The notes under the pieces: generated by a model
Seen by the model: only the letters and a program-made list of their open reading frames with translations
The model's database searches: none
What the model was told of the DNA's origin: nothing
From: Rhodospirillales bacterium
GTDB taxonomy: Bacteria; Pseudomonadota; Alphaproteobacteria; BOG-932; Roseiterribacteraceae
Assembly: GCA_003165335.1 (NCBI GenBank)
Contig: PLTD01000121.1
Span: 1-52,312, forward strand
Direction: 5' to 3'
DNA length: 52,312 bases
Program-made: the position numbers and the translations under genes
Shown here: in pieces, positions 34,585-40,754 of the stretch
Position numbering within the stretch: the first letter of the stretch is position 1
Layout of the letters: every line of letters begins with the position of its first letter

Positions 34585-34991
34585 TTATCGATACTCATCT
34601 TCATGATTTCGATGCTTTTCGCATAAGCGGCAGACACCAGGGCATAGGCGCTGGTATTGTCTGCGGACTTGATCATCTGCTCTTCAATGGAGACCCCGTT
34701 GCCGTCCGGCTTTTCGCCATAACTAGAAACCGGAGATACGGTGGCGGATGCAGCCGTCGTGGTGCCGCCTAGATGGTCCGAGTAGGTACGAACCAGGGTA
34801 AGGCCAGCGGTTGCACCGGTTGCACCGGTTGTTGAACCGCCAGCCAGCGCACTATCGAACGGCGTAAGGTCGCGGCTCACATAGCCGGGTGTGTCGGCAT
34901 TCGCGATATTGCGCGCAATGACGCTCTGTCGCTGCGCCAAATATTCCATTCGTCCGCCGGCAAGGCGGAAGAGGTTGATGCCTTCTAGCAT
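34581..34991 (-). CDS. flgB: Proximal rod protein FlgB
   Basis: A 136-residue FlgB starting MLEGINLFRL. It has the rod signature RQSVIARNIANADTPGYVSRDL (about 20-41, quoted in part) and the C-terminal GVSIEEQMIKSADNTSAYALVSAAYAKSIEIMKMSI-type helix. A longer frame from 35138 runs through the promoter region and is not needed. No strong ribosome site precedes 34991, and the putative sigma-54 start leaves a leader of only about 8 bases, so a near-leaderless message is possible. It heads flgB-flgC-fliE-fliQ-flhA-fliR-flhB. Short 9-base repeats (GGTTGCACC) encode Thr-Gly-Ala units in the middle. Confidence 0.93.
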   Translation of the reverse strand: MLEGINLFRLAGGRMEYLAQRQSVIARNIANADTPGYVSRDLTPFDSALAGGSTTGATGATAGLTLVRTYSDHLGGTTTAASATVSPVSSYGEKPDGNGVSIEEQMIKSADNTSAYALVSAAYAKSIEIMKMSIDK

Positions 34992-34998
34992 ATCAATT

Positions 34999-35013
34999 TC
35001 GCAATTCTTGCGA
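34999..35013. promoter_or_regulatory. TCGCAA-TTC-TTGCGA palindrome at flgB start
   Basis: A 6-bp inverted repeat with a 3-base spacer sits 8 bases before the flgB ATG and overlaps the -12 part of the putative sigma-54 promoter. Binding here would block transcription; alternatively the -12 element simply happens to be symmetrical. Confidence 0.35.
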
Positions 35014-35024
35014 TTAAGGTTCCA
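35009..35024 (-). promoter_or_regulatory. Sigma-54-like promoter for flgB
   Basis: Reading toward flgB: TGGAACC-TTAA-TCGCA, with GG and GC exactly 10 bases apart. It matches the -24 TGG and the -12 TNGCA of the consensus. The expected start is about 34998. Confidence 0.5.
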
Positions 35025-35037
35025 GACCACCCTAACC

Positions 35038-35056
35038 GACATTAATCTAAAATGTC
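35038..35056. promoter_or_regulatory. GACATT-N7-AATGTC inverted repeat between flgB and fliI promoters
   Basis: Six-base arms at 35038-35043 and 35051-35056 are centred almost midway between the two divergent putative sigma-54 starts (about 50-55 bases from each). A shared operator is possible; no protein can be named. Confidence 0.35.
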
Positions 35057-35060
35057 TATA

Positions 35061-35075
35061 GCATTTCGCATCATT
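35061..35075. promoter_or_regulatory. GCATTTCGCATCATT element (flgB/fliI region)
   Basis: This 15-base sequence is identical to 10726-10740 at the start of flgA, and its ATTTCGCA core recurs upstream of motA and motB. It lies just upstream of the fliI -24 element. Confidence 0.3.
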
Positions 35076-35076
35076 C

Positions 35077-35092
35077 TGGCCTATTTTTGGCT
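35077..35092 (+). promoter_or_regulatory. Sigma-54-like promoter for fliI
   Basis: TGGCCTA-TTTT-TGGCT has GG and GC 10 bases apart, a full TGGC -24 core and a -12 element one base from TTGCT. The expected start is near 35103, about 40 bases before the fliI ATG. Confidence 0.5.
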
Positions 35093-35143
35093 TGTAAGCT
35101 TCTATGGCTCGCAGTTGACCTTTCCAGAATGGAAGCACCTCTT

Positions 35144-36505
35144 ATGTTTTCGCAAACTTATGATGGCGATACAACTAGCCGCCCCTATATCGATTTCGGC
35201 GATCTTCCGTCATTCCTGCGGCGACTTCCGCGTACGCAGCGGTGGGGACTCCTGGAGTCGGTACGCGGGGCAGCCCTTACTGTCACCGGTTTCGGGCAAG
35301 CCGTTGGCGTAGGCGACCGAGTATTGATGCAATCGGCCAATGGTCCCTTGGAAGGCGAAGTCGTCGCTTTCACCGGCGATCGGGTGACGGTCATGCCCGA
35401 GGGACGGGCCGATGGTCTGGCTCCGGGTATCAGGGTGGTTCTCGCTGAACCCTCATCGTTGTACCCATCGGAAGCGTGGCTCGGGCGGGTTATCAACGGC
35501 TTAGGACAGCCACTCGACGGCAAGGGTCCCCTACAGCAGGGGACTACTCGCATGCAGTTGAGAAGAGCTGCTGCATCGGCATTCAGCCGTCGGTTGATGG
35601 GGCAACGCCTCGAAACGGGATTGCGGGCACTGGACACCTTCATCCCTATATGCCGCGGCCAGCGCATGGGTGTGTTCGCTGCATCCGGCGTAGGCAAGTC
35701 TACTCTCATGGGGATGCTATCGCGCTTTGTTGATGCCGACGTAATCGTCGTCGGGTTGATCGGGGAGCGCGGTCGGGAAGTCCGTGAGTTCTTAGACGTC
35801 ACACTTGGTGAAGCGGGGTTGGCCCGGGCAGTCATTATTGTCGCCACATCTGACCAACCGGCCTTAACAAGGCGCCGAGCCGCCCAGGCTACGCTCACTG
35901 TCGCCGAATGGTTTCGAAACCAGGGCAAGCAGGTTCTCTGCCTGTTGGACAGTGTAACTCGATTGGCTCACGCGCAGCGAGAAATAGGTCTCGCCGCAGG
36001 AGAACCGGCAACCACAAGATCCTACACGCCATCGGTTTTCACCGAGCTTCCGGCCCTGCTGGAGCGCGCCGGCCCTGGGTCCGACGGGCAAGGTGATATC
36101 ACCGGCATCTTCACAGTCCTCGTTGATGGTGATGACCACGACGAACCCGTTGCAGATGCTGTGCGCGGTATACTGGATGGACATTTGGTATTAGACCGGC
36201 GCATCGGCGAAAGCGGACGCTGGCCCGCAATCAATATTCTGCGTTCCGTCAGCCGGTCGCTTCCTCGCTGTCACTCGGCGGAAGAGAATGAACTTCTGAT
36301 TAAAGCCCGCAAGCTGCTGGGCGCATACGACGGCATGGCAGAGATGATTCGCCTCGGCGCCTATCGGTCCGGCTCCGATCCTCTTGTGGATCGTGCGATA
36401 GAATTGCAGCCGGCATTCGACTCATTCTTAGGCCAGGCAGTCGACGAACAGGCTTCTTCCGCAGAGGCGTTCGCTGATTTGGCTAGGATTCTCCAGCAAC
36501 AATGA
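35144..36505 (+). CDS. fliI: Flagellum-specific export ATPase FliI
   Basis: A 453-residue ATPase related to F1-beta. The Walker A motif SGVGKST is at 181-187 after GVFAA, Walker B is in the VLCLLDSVTRLAHAQREIGLAAGEPATTRSY-type stretch (about 264-294), which carries the FliI/YscN signature, and the second half holds the usual DDHDEPVADAVRGILDGHLVLDR. FliI energises unfolding and chaperone release at the export gate. ATG 35144 is chosen because GGAAG lies 8 bases upstream; a longer frame from 35087 lacks a ribosome site. It stands alone on the plus strand, apart from fliH and from the FliJ-like gene. Confidence 0.95.
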   Translation: MFSQTYDGDTTSRPYIDFGDLPSFLRRLPRTQRWGLLESVRGAALTVTGFGQAVGVGDRVLMQSANGPLEGEVVAFTGDRVTVMPEGRADGLAPGIRVVLAEPSSLYPSEAWLGRVINGLGQPLDGKGPLQQGTTRMQLRRAAASAFSRRLMGQRLETGLRALDTFIPICRGQRMGVFAASGVGKSTLMGMLSRFVDADVIVVGLIGERGREVREFLDVTLGEAGLARAVIIVATSDQPALTRRRAAQATLTVAEWFRNQGKQVLCLLDSVTRLAHAQREIGLAAGEPATTRSYTPSVFTELPALLERAGPGSDGQGDITGIFTVLVDGDDHDEPVADAVRGILDGHLVLDRRIGESGRWPAINILRSVSRSLPRCHSAEENELLIKARKLLGAYDGMAEMIRLGAYRSGSDPLVDRAIELQPAFDSFLGQAVDEQASSAEAFADLARILQQQ

Positions 36506-36536
36506 TCGAATAGACAGACCGAGAAATGATCGAACG

Positions 36537-37769
36537 CTAGCTAGAAGGCTGGCCGAATGCTGTGCTCAAGACCATCGCAGCAGTAGATCCGCTGGAGAAA
36601 GTATCAACCGGATTAGTGGTTGTCGGCACAGTAATGTTTATGATTTTAGTTGAGCCGAAGCTATTTAGCAGTGTTGCGGCGATAGCGGCGGACGATTGTT
36701 CATTTTGTGCTCCGCTCTGGGCAACAAACTGGGTGAGCAATTTCGACAGCTTCGCCGGATTCTGAAAATCCGCGATATTTATACGTTGGCTCAGTGTATT
36801 CGCCTGCTGGTCGACATTCAGGGCACCAAAACTCGGCGGCAATCCCAATACGGTCTGGATCACATTGGCCAGAGGGGGGTCGGCGATGACCGAATACCAA
36901 CTCGTCACGCTTGGCAGCTGTTGCAAGGCATAGCGCGCCTCTCTGAGTGCATTGGAGGAATTACCCACGACCACCTCGAACTGGGCCTCTGTGTATTTTT
37001 GGACGATTTGGCTAATGAACGAAGGCGACGTCACCGCCGCACCACCGGACGCTGGCACGAGTTGGGAGCCGGCGACAATATTCGTGGGACTGGATGCCGT
37101 CGCCGGCGTTCCCGTGCCCAGCGTGTTTGGGTCAAAGTTGAACCCGCTCGCCGATCCCCTTCCCAGGGCATCGGTGAATTGGAGATTACCGTTAACAACG
37201 GTCACGGAAATATTCGACTGATTGCCGTCAGCCCGCCTGAAGGCCGTTTGAAGCGTCGTGGCCAGACCCTGGATGGTCGTTGCGTGGGTCAGGTCGAGCC
37301 AACCGACCGACACACCGGCGAAGGTTCCGCTGAAATCCGCAAAGTTGCTCTGCTGTGACAGATTACCGATCTGCACTTGCGCGGTGGAAGGCACAGCAGG
37401 CGTAGCCGGAGTGACGGTCCCGCCATAGTTAAAGGCGGCAGCGATCTCGGTATATTGCGGACTGACCATCTGTGCCGCAAAAGACGTACTGCTGGTTGGA
37501 TCCGAATTCAGGACCTTTTTCATCAATGCCGTCGCGCCGTTCTGAGACGACAGACCGAATGCAGTCAGCGCAAAATCCTGCAACCGAGGATCGGCCAAAA
37601 GCGCCGCCGCCGTTGTGGCTTTCGGTGCGTTTTGCTCGAAATAGGCAATTTCGCGCTGAACCACCGGATCTTTGGTCAGAGCCGGAAAATCCGATGGCCC
37701 TTTCGTCTGCAAAATATCCCAACCGGCGACACCGGTCTGGATACCGAGGGAGGTTATAGCCGGATCCAT
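36537..37769 (-). CDS. DUF1217-family flagellar-associated protein
   Basis: A 410-residue protein of the DUF1217 type, seen in alphaproteobacterial flagellar clusters and of unknown role. Helical segments such as DPVVQREIAYFEQNAPKATTAAALLADPRLQDFALTAFGL (about 33-72, quoted in part) recur near the C-terminus as YALQQLPSVTSWYSVIADPPLANVIQTVLGLP. A Thr/Ser-rich middle separates them, as in secreted axial proteins. No Cys is visible. It is 15 bases downstream of flbT, so it probably shares the flaF-flbT transcript. A role in hook or filament assembly is inference from location. Confidence 0.7.
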   Translation of the reverse strand: MDPAITSLGIQTGVAGWDILQTKGPSDFPALTKDPVVQREIAYFEQNAPKATTAAALLADPRLQDFALTAFGLSSQNGATALMKKVLNSDPTSSTSFAAQMVSPQYTEIAAAFNYGGTVTPATPAVPSTAQVQIGNLSQQSNFADFSGTFAGVSVGWLDLTHATTIQGLATTLQTAFRRADGNQSNISVTVVNGNLQFTDALGRGSASGFNFDPNTLGTGTPATASSPTNIVAGSQLVPASGGAAVTSPSFISQIVQKYTEAQFEVVVGNSSNALREARYALQQLPSVTSWYSVIADPPLANVIQTVLGLPPSFGALNVDQQANTLSQRINIADFQNPAKLSKLLTQFVAQSGAQNEQSSAAIAATLLNSFGSTKIINITVPTTTNPVDTFSSGSTAAMVLSTAFGQPSS

Positions 37770-37784
37770 AACCTCCCCCGTTGA

Positions 37785-38252
37785 TCAGGACTGGGAAATA
37801 GCTTCGTGCCCGGCCTCATGCGTCTTGAAGGACACGGGCGCCGATCTTCGCCATTCGTGAGGCGCGACATTGAGCAGGTTCGCTTCGTACGCAATCAAAG
37901 GATGTAATCCGGCGAGTGCCTTATAGTAATCTCCAGACTCTACCAGTTCATTGACCGTTTTGAGAATTTCCAGATTTTCCGGACGAACAAAAGCGTCACG
38001 AAGCTGAGTGAAGAGTTCGTTATAGGTGCGAACGAGATTGGGAGGCGGCGGCGGTTGCATCAGCATCGTCTGTATTATGAAATACAGACGCCGGGTTGGA
38101 GTATCGGCATCGGCCTCCCTGAGAACATCTTTTTCGCGCATCACATGCGTGAAATTGCGGATGATCAGGCTTGCCCGGTATTCGCCGTTTACCAGGACTG
38201 CGCCATTGACGATCAGACTTTCGTGGGCCGCAAGTTTGAGTTTGAGTGGCAT
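37785..38252 (-). CDS. flbT: Flagellin translation regulator FlbT
   Basis: A 155-residue FlbT. The family start MPLKLKLAAHESLIVNGAVL is followed by NFTHVMREKDVLREADADTPTRRLYFIIQTM (about 32-62, quoted in part), the most conserved stretch. In Caulobacter FlbT binds the flagellin mRNA leader and promotes its decay until hook completion, opposed by FlaF. A frame reading through from 38747 exists but overlaps flaF; the ATG at 38252 overlaps the flaF stop by one base. Adjacent to flaF and the flagellin gene, as expected. Confidence 0.93.
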   Translation of the reverse strand: MPLKLKLAAHESLIVNGAVLVNGEYRASLIIRNFTHVMREKDVLREADADTPTRRLYFIIQTMLMQPPPPPNLVRTYNELFTQLRDAFVRPENLEILKTVNELVESGDYYKALAGLHPLIAYEANLLNVAPHEWRRSAPVSFKTHEAGHEAISQS

Positions 38253-38656
38253 CAGTTTGCATCCCGTGCAGCAGGACGAAGTCCCTGCATGATTTTGTAA
38301 TTGATGGAGATCAAGTCGTGCAGCGTGGCGCCCTGGATCAGGACTCGGTCGCTTTCTCGCGTAACCCAGATCGCCAAGCTGATCAGATTGGCCCGCAAGG
38401 CGGCAGGCAGGCCGTTGTCTTCCCCCGCGAGGTCGCAGGCCAGAGTTTGCCAAAGCGCTCGGTTGTCGTGGACCGCCCTGATCTTTTGGGTGAAGTGCGT
38501 ATTTTCGGGCAGAGCGGCCTCCAGCGCGGCGGTAACCTGCTCGAAGACGCGATATTCGATATCGCGGGCGCTCTCGGTATGACGGATGATCGATCCGTAG
38601 GCGTTTCGCGCTCCGTTTGGGGCGCTGAAAACTGAATCTGATGTGCTGTTTTGCAT
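38252..38656 (-). CDS. flaF: Flagellin secretion/translation regulator FlaF
   Basis: A 134-residue FlaF. The conserved features are AYGSIIRHTESARDIEYRVFEQVTAAL (about 19-45, quoted in part), the HDNRALWQTLACDLAGEDNGLP segment (about 63-84) and a C-terminal LISINYKIMQGL. FlaF is needed for flagellin secretion and translation in alphaproteobacteria. A GAGGAAG ribosome site is upstream. The gene lies just after the flagellin terminator and has its own GG-N10-GC site upstream, so it is probably transcribed apart from flagellin. Confidence 0.9.
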   Translation of the reverse strand: MQNSTSDSVFSAPNGARNAYGSIIRHTESARDIEYRVFEQVTAALEAALPENTHFTQKIRAVHDNRALWQTLACDLAGEDNGLPAALRANLISLAIWVTRESDRVLIQGATLHDLISINYKIMQGLRPAARDAN

Positions 38657-38696
38657 CGAACGGGCTTTCTTCCTCGTTGCGCAATAAATTCTCGCC

Positions 38697-38712
38697 GGCC
38701 TGTTCTATGCCG
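38697..38712 (-). promoter_or_regulatory. Weak sigma-54-like site before flaF
   Basis: CGGCATA-GAAC-AGGCC has the GG-N10-GC spacing but poor match at -12. It lies between the flagellin terminator and flaF, with the expected start about 30 bases before the ATG. Chance occurrence cannot be excluded. Confidence 0.3.
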
Positions 38713-38718
38713 GAGTAA

Positions 38719-38747
38719 ATGGGGCCGGTCTGGTCGACCGGCCCCAT
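38719..38747 (-). terminator. Terminator after flagellin gene
   Basis: A 12-bp stem, ATGGGGCCGGTC (38719-38730) with GACCGGCCCCAT (38736-38747), and a 5-base loop lie 7 bases past the flagellin stop. A short TTTACT follows on the transcribed strand. It should end the abundant flagellin message before flaF. Confidence 0.8.
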
Positions 38748-38753
38748 TGTCTC

Positions 38754-39644
38754 TTAGCCGCCGAAGAGCTTCAGAAGCATCTGAGGCGCCTGGTTGGCGA
38801 TGCTGAGAGCCTGCGTGCCGAGCTGCTGCTGTGTCTGCAACGCACTCAACTGAGCGGACTCCTTGGTCATGTCCGCATCCACCATGTTGCTCACGCCTTG
38901 AGTCATGGTCGTCGCAAGGTTCTGAACGAACGTCTGTTGAGATGTGACGTTCGTCTGCACGGCACCCAAAGTGGACGCCGAGCTCTCAACCACGGCATTG
39001 AAAGCGTCAACCTGCTGCAATGCCGTATCAAGGTTCGTCTGCTGTGTCGCAGGGGTACTGTTGGTAATCGCCGTCCCCAAATTGCCGACTAGAGTATAGA
39101 AAGCCGCAGCCGCGGTATTCGTACTCGTCGACGACAAATCGGTTGTGGTACCAGTAGAGATGGTCGGCGATGTTCCGCCGCCCGAGTAGTCATTGTTGGT
39201 CGAGGCAAGGAAAGTCAGACCTTTGGGCTGGCTGCTGTCCAGCAGATTGACGCCATTGAACGAGGAGCTCTGGATCGTCGCGCCAATCTGGCTGACGAGC
39301 TGAGTGACTTCGCTCTGGATTGCCGTTGGGTCCTGCGACGTGTCCGTGAACGATGCAATCTTGGCGCGAATCTGAGACACGAGGCTGGAGACCTGGCCCG
39401 CGCCGGAAACGGCGGTGGTCAAGATCGAGCCAGCATTTCCCAGGTCGGTACTGACCTGGTTCAGACTAGCGACATTTGACTTCATCGTATTTGCGATCGT
39501 CCACGCCGACGCATTATCCGAAGCACTAGAAACACTGAGACCGCTGGAGATTTGGTTTTCAGTATTGGTGAGTGCTGTCTGAGTAGCCTGCAAACTCTGC
39601 AGGGCAACCATTGAACCGTAGTTAGTAAGAATTGAAGACGACAT
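38754..39644 (-). CDS. Flagellin
   Basis: A 296-residue flagellin, the filament subunit. The conserved N-terminal helix starts SSSILTNYGSMVALQSLQ and includes NQISSGLSVSSASDNASAW (about 31-49). The C-terminal helix is DADMTKESAQLSALQTQQQLGTQALSIANQAPQMLLKLF (about 256-294, quoted in part), the family landmark. The variable middle is short and Thr/Ser-rich. There is no Cys. A GGGAG site precedes the ATG and a strong terminator follows. It is the only flagellin in the window, whereas many alphaproteobacteria have several. Confidence 0.96.
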   Translation of the reverse strand: MSSSILTNYGSMVALQSLQATQTALTNTENQISSGLSVSSASDNASAWTIANTMKSNVASLNQVSTDLGNAGSILTTAVSGAGQVSSLVSQIRAKIASFTDTSQDPTAIQSEVTQLVSQIGATIQSSSFNGVNLLDSSQPKGLTFLASTNNDYSGGGTSPTISTGTTTDLSSTSTNTAAAAFYTLVGNLGTAITNSTPATQQTNLDTALQQVDAFNAVVESSASTLGAVQTNVTSQQTFVQNLATTMTQGVSNMVDADMTKESAQLSALQTQQQLGTQALSIANQAPQMLLKLFGG

Positions 39645-39676
39645 TTCTCTGCTCCCATTAGGGGAAGTGGTGGGAG

Positions 39677-39692
39677 CGCCTTTCTGACGCCA
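39677..39692 (-). promoter_or_regulatory. Weak sigma-54-like site before flagellin
   Basis: TGGCGTC-AGAA-AGGCG has GG-N10-GC and a TGGC -24 core, with a weak -12. The start would be about 20 bases before the flagellin ATG. A sigma-28 site was looked for; only a loose TAAA-N15-TGCGAAAC arrangement lies further upstream. Confidence 0.3.
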
Positions 39693-39792
39693 GGGAAATA
39701 CGCGAATGTTTTATGGTGTTTCGCATCACACACGACGACATTTAGCAGACACGAGACGCACTGTAAAGAGTTATTTTCGCAGAATCGTGATT

Positions 39793-40182
39793 TTAGGCTC
39801 TCGCATCGAATCTGGTTGCAGGCACATGCCGTGCTGACCGGCCGATCCGACTATAGGTCCCGGGATCGGCGACTGAACCCAGTATCGCATGGAGCCGTGC
39901 CGCTACATCGTCCAATGTCGATTTCACCGCCTCGAGCACCAGGGAGTTTTCATTCGCGGCAATCAAAAGCCCATGAATGGCATCGCGATCGGATTGCTCC
40001 AGCGTTTCGCTAACCACTGCGCTGTCTTGCAATTCGTTGAAAGCTGCAAAAGCTATCTGCTTTGCCCATGCCGCGGATGCGAGATCCACCAAAGCGCCAG
40101 CGCGGGCAACGCGGGTCTCCTGCTCCACGGCTTCGGTCAGGCGCTGCGCAGCCAATGCAAGAGGTGATTTTTGCTGGGTCAT
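39793..40182 (-). CDS. FlgN-like putative export chaperone
   Basis: A 129-residue, mostly helical protein. A C-terminal segment NENSLVLEAVKSTLDDVAARLHAILGSV (about 79-106, quoted in part) resembles FlgN-type chaperones, where an NxxNxxLLE-like helix is followed by a helix and a Tyr/Gly-containing tail (here YSRIGRSAR). FlgN escorts FlgK and FlgL. The ATG overlaps the upstream rod-binding gene stop by 4 bases, so the two are coupled. Identity rests on this short pattern and location, so it remains tentative. Confidence 0.5.
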   Translation of the reverse strand: MTQQKSPLALAAQRLTEAVEQETRVARAGALVDLASAAWAKQIAFAAFNELQDSAVVSETLEQSDRDAIHGLLIAANENSLVLEAVKSTLDDVAARLHAILGSVADPGTYSRIGRSARHVPATRFDARA

Positions 40183-40520
40183 TTGATTTTTCCCTGGTTA
40201 GCGTGCCCATCGGCATCCCTCACCGCTTTCTCGATTGCATGCCGCAAGCTTCCATCTCCTGCGGGACCATTGACGGTAGCAGCCTGCCCGAGTGCCTGAT
40301 CCATGAAAACACTCCATGTTTCCTGTGACCTTCCAGGTGCGAAGGCCCCAGCAGCCTGATCGGTCGGGCGTGTCTGGCGTATCATTTCGGTCATGAACAT
40401 GGCTTCGAACTGATGAGCTACTTTTTTCAATTGCGCATCATGAGATTGGACCGACTGACTCCCTGCAGGAGCTGACAGCTGGGAGGTCGCAATCGCATTC
40501 AGTGCGGTGACAGTCTTCAC
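40179..40520 (-). CDS. flgJ: Rod-binding protein (FlgJ N-terminal domain)
   Basis: A 113-residue protein resembling the rod-capping half of FlgJ: LKKVAHQFEAMFMTEMIRQTRPTD (about 28-51, quoted in part) is the family core. It would cap the growing rod in the periplasm. There is no muramidase domain; that activity is likely encoded at 15616. I prefer the GTG start at 40520, which has GGAG 9 bases upstream. An ATG at 40595 would add 25 mostly basic and polar residues and place a TTTGCGAAA element inside the gene. It is followed, with a 4-base overlap, by the FlgN-like gene. Confidence 0.78.
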   Translation of the reverse strand: MKTVTALNAIATSQLSAPAGSQSVQSHDAQLKKVAHQFEAMFMTEMIRQTRPTDQAAGAFAPGRSQETWSVFMDQALGQAATVNGPAGDGSLRHAIEKAVRDADGHANQGKIK

Positions 40521-40754
40521 CTGGGTAATCTCCAACCGATCTAGCGATGGATTGCTACCTGAATGTTGACATGCTTTACGCTTTTTCGCAAACATTTTGA
40601 TCAGCCCTAGTCGAGTTCAATCCAAAGTGCCTGCGGCTGCGTACCCTAAGACTATTGCAAAGCGCCGACGCCCTTCTTAGTTTTCGCCAAGAGCGGAAAG
40701 AAAATGGTTCTATTGACCTGTCGCTAATGCCGCGATCGATTCGAAGGAAAATGA

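Noticed and set aside
37785-38747. 320-codon frame covering flaF and flbT
   Set aside because: Only its C-terminal 155 residues are FlbT; the rest is a shifted reading of flaF.
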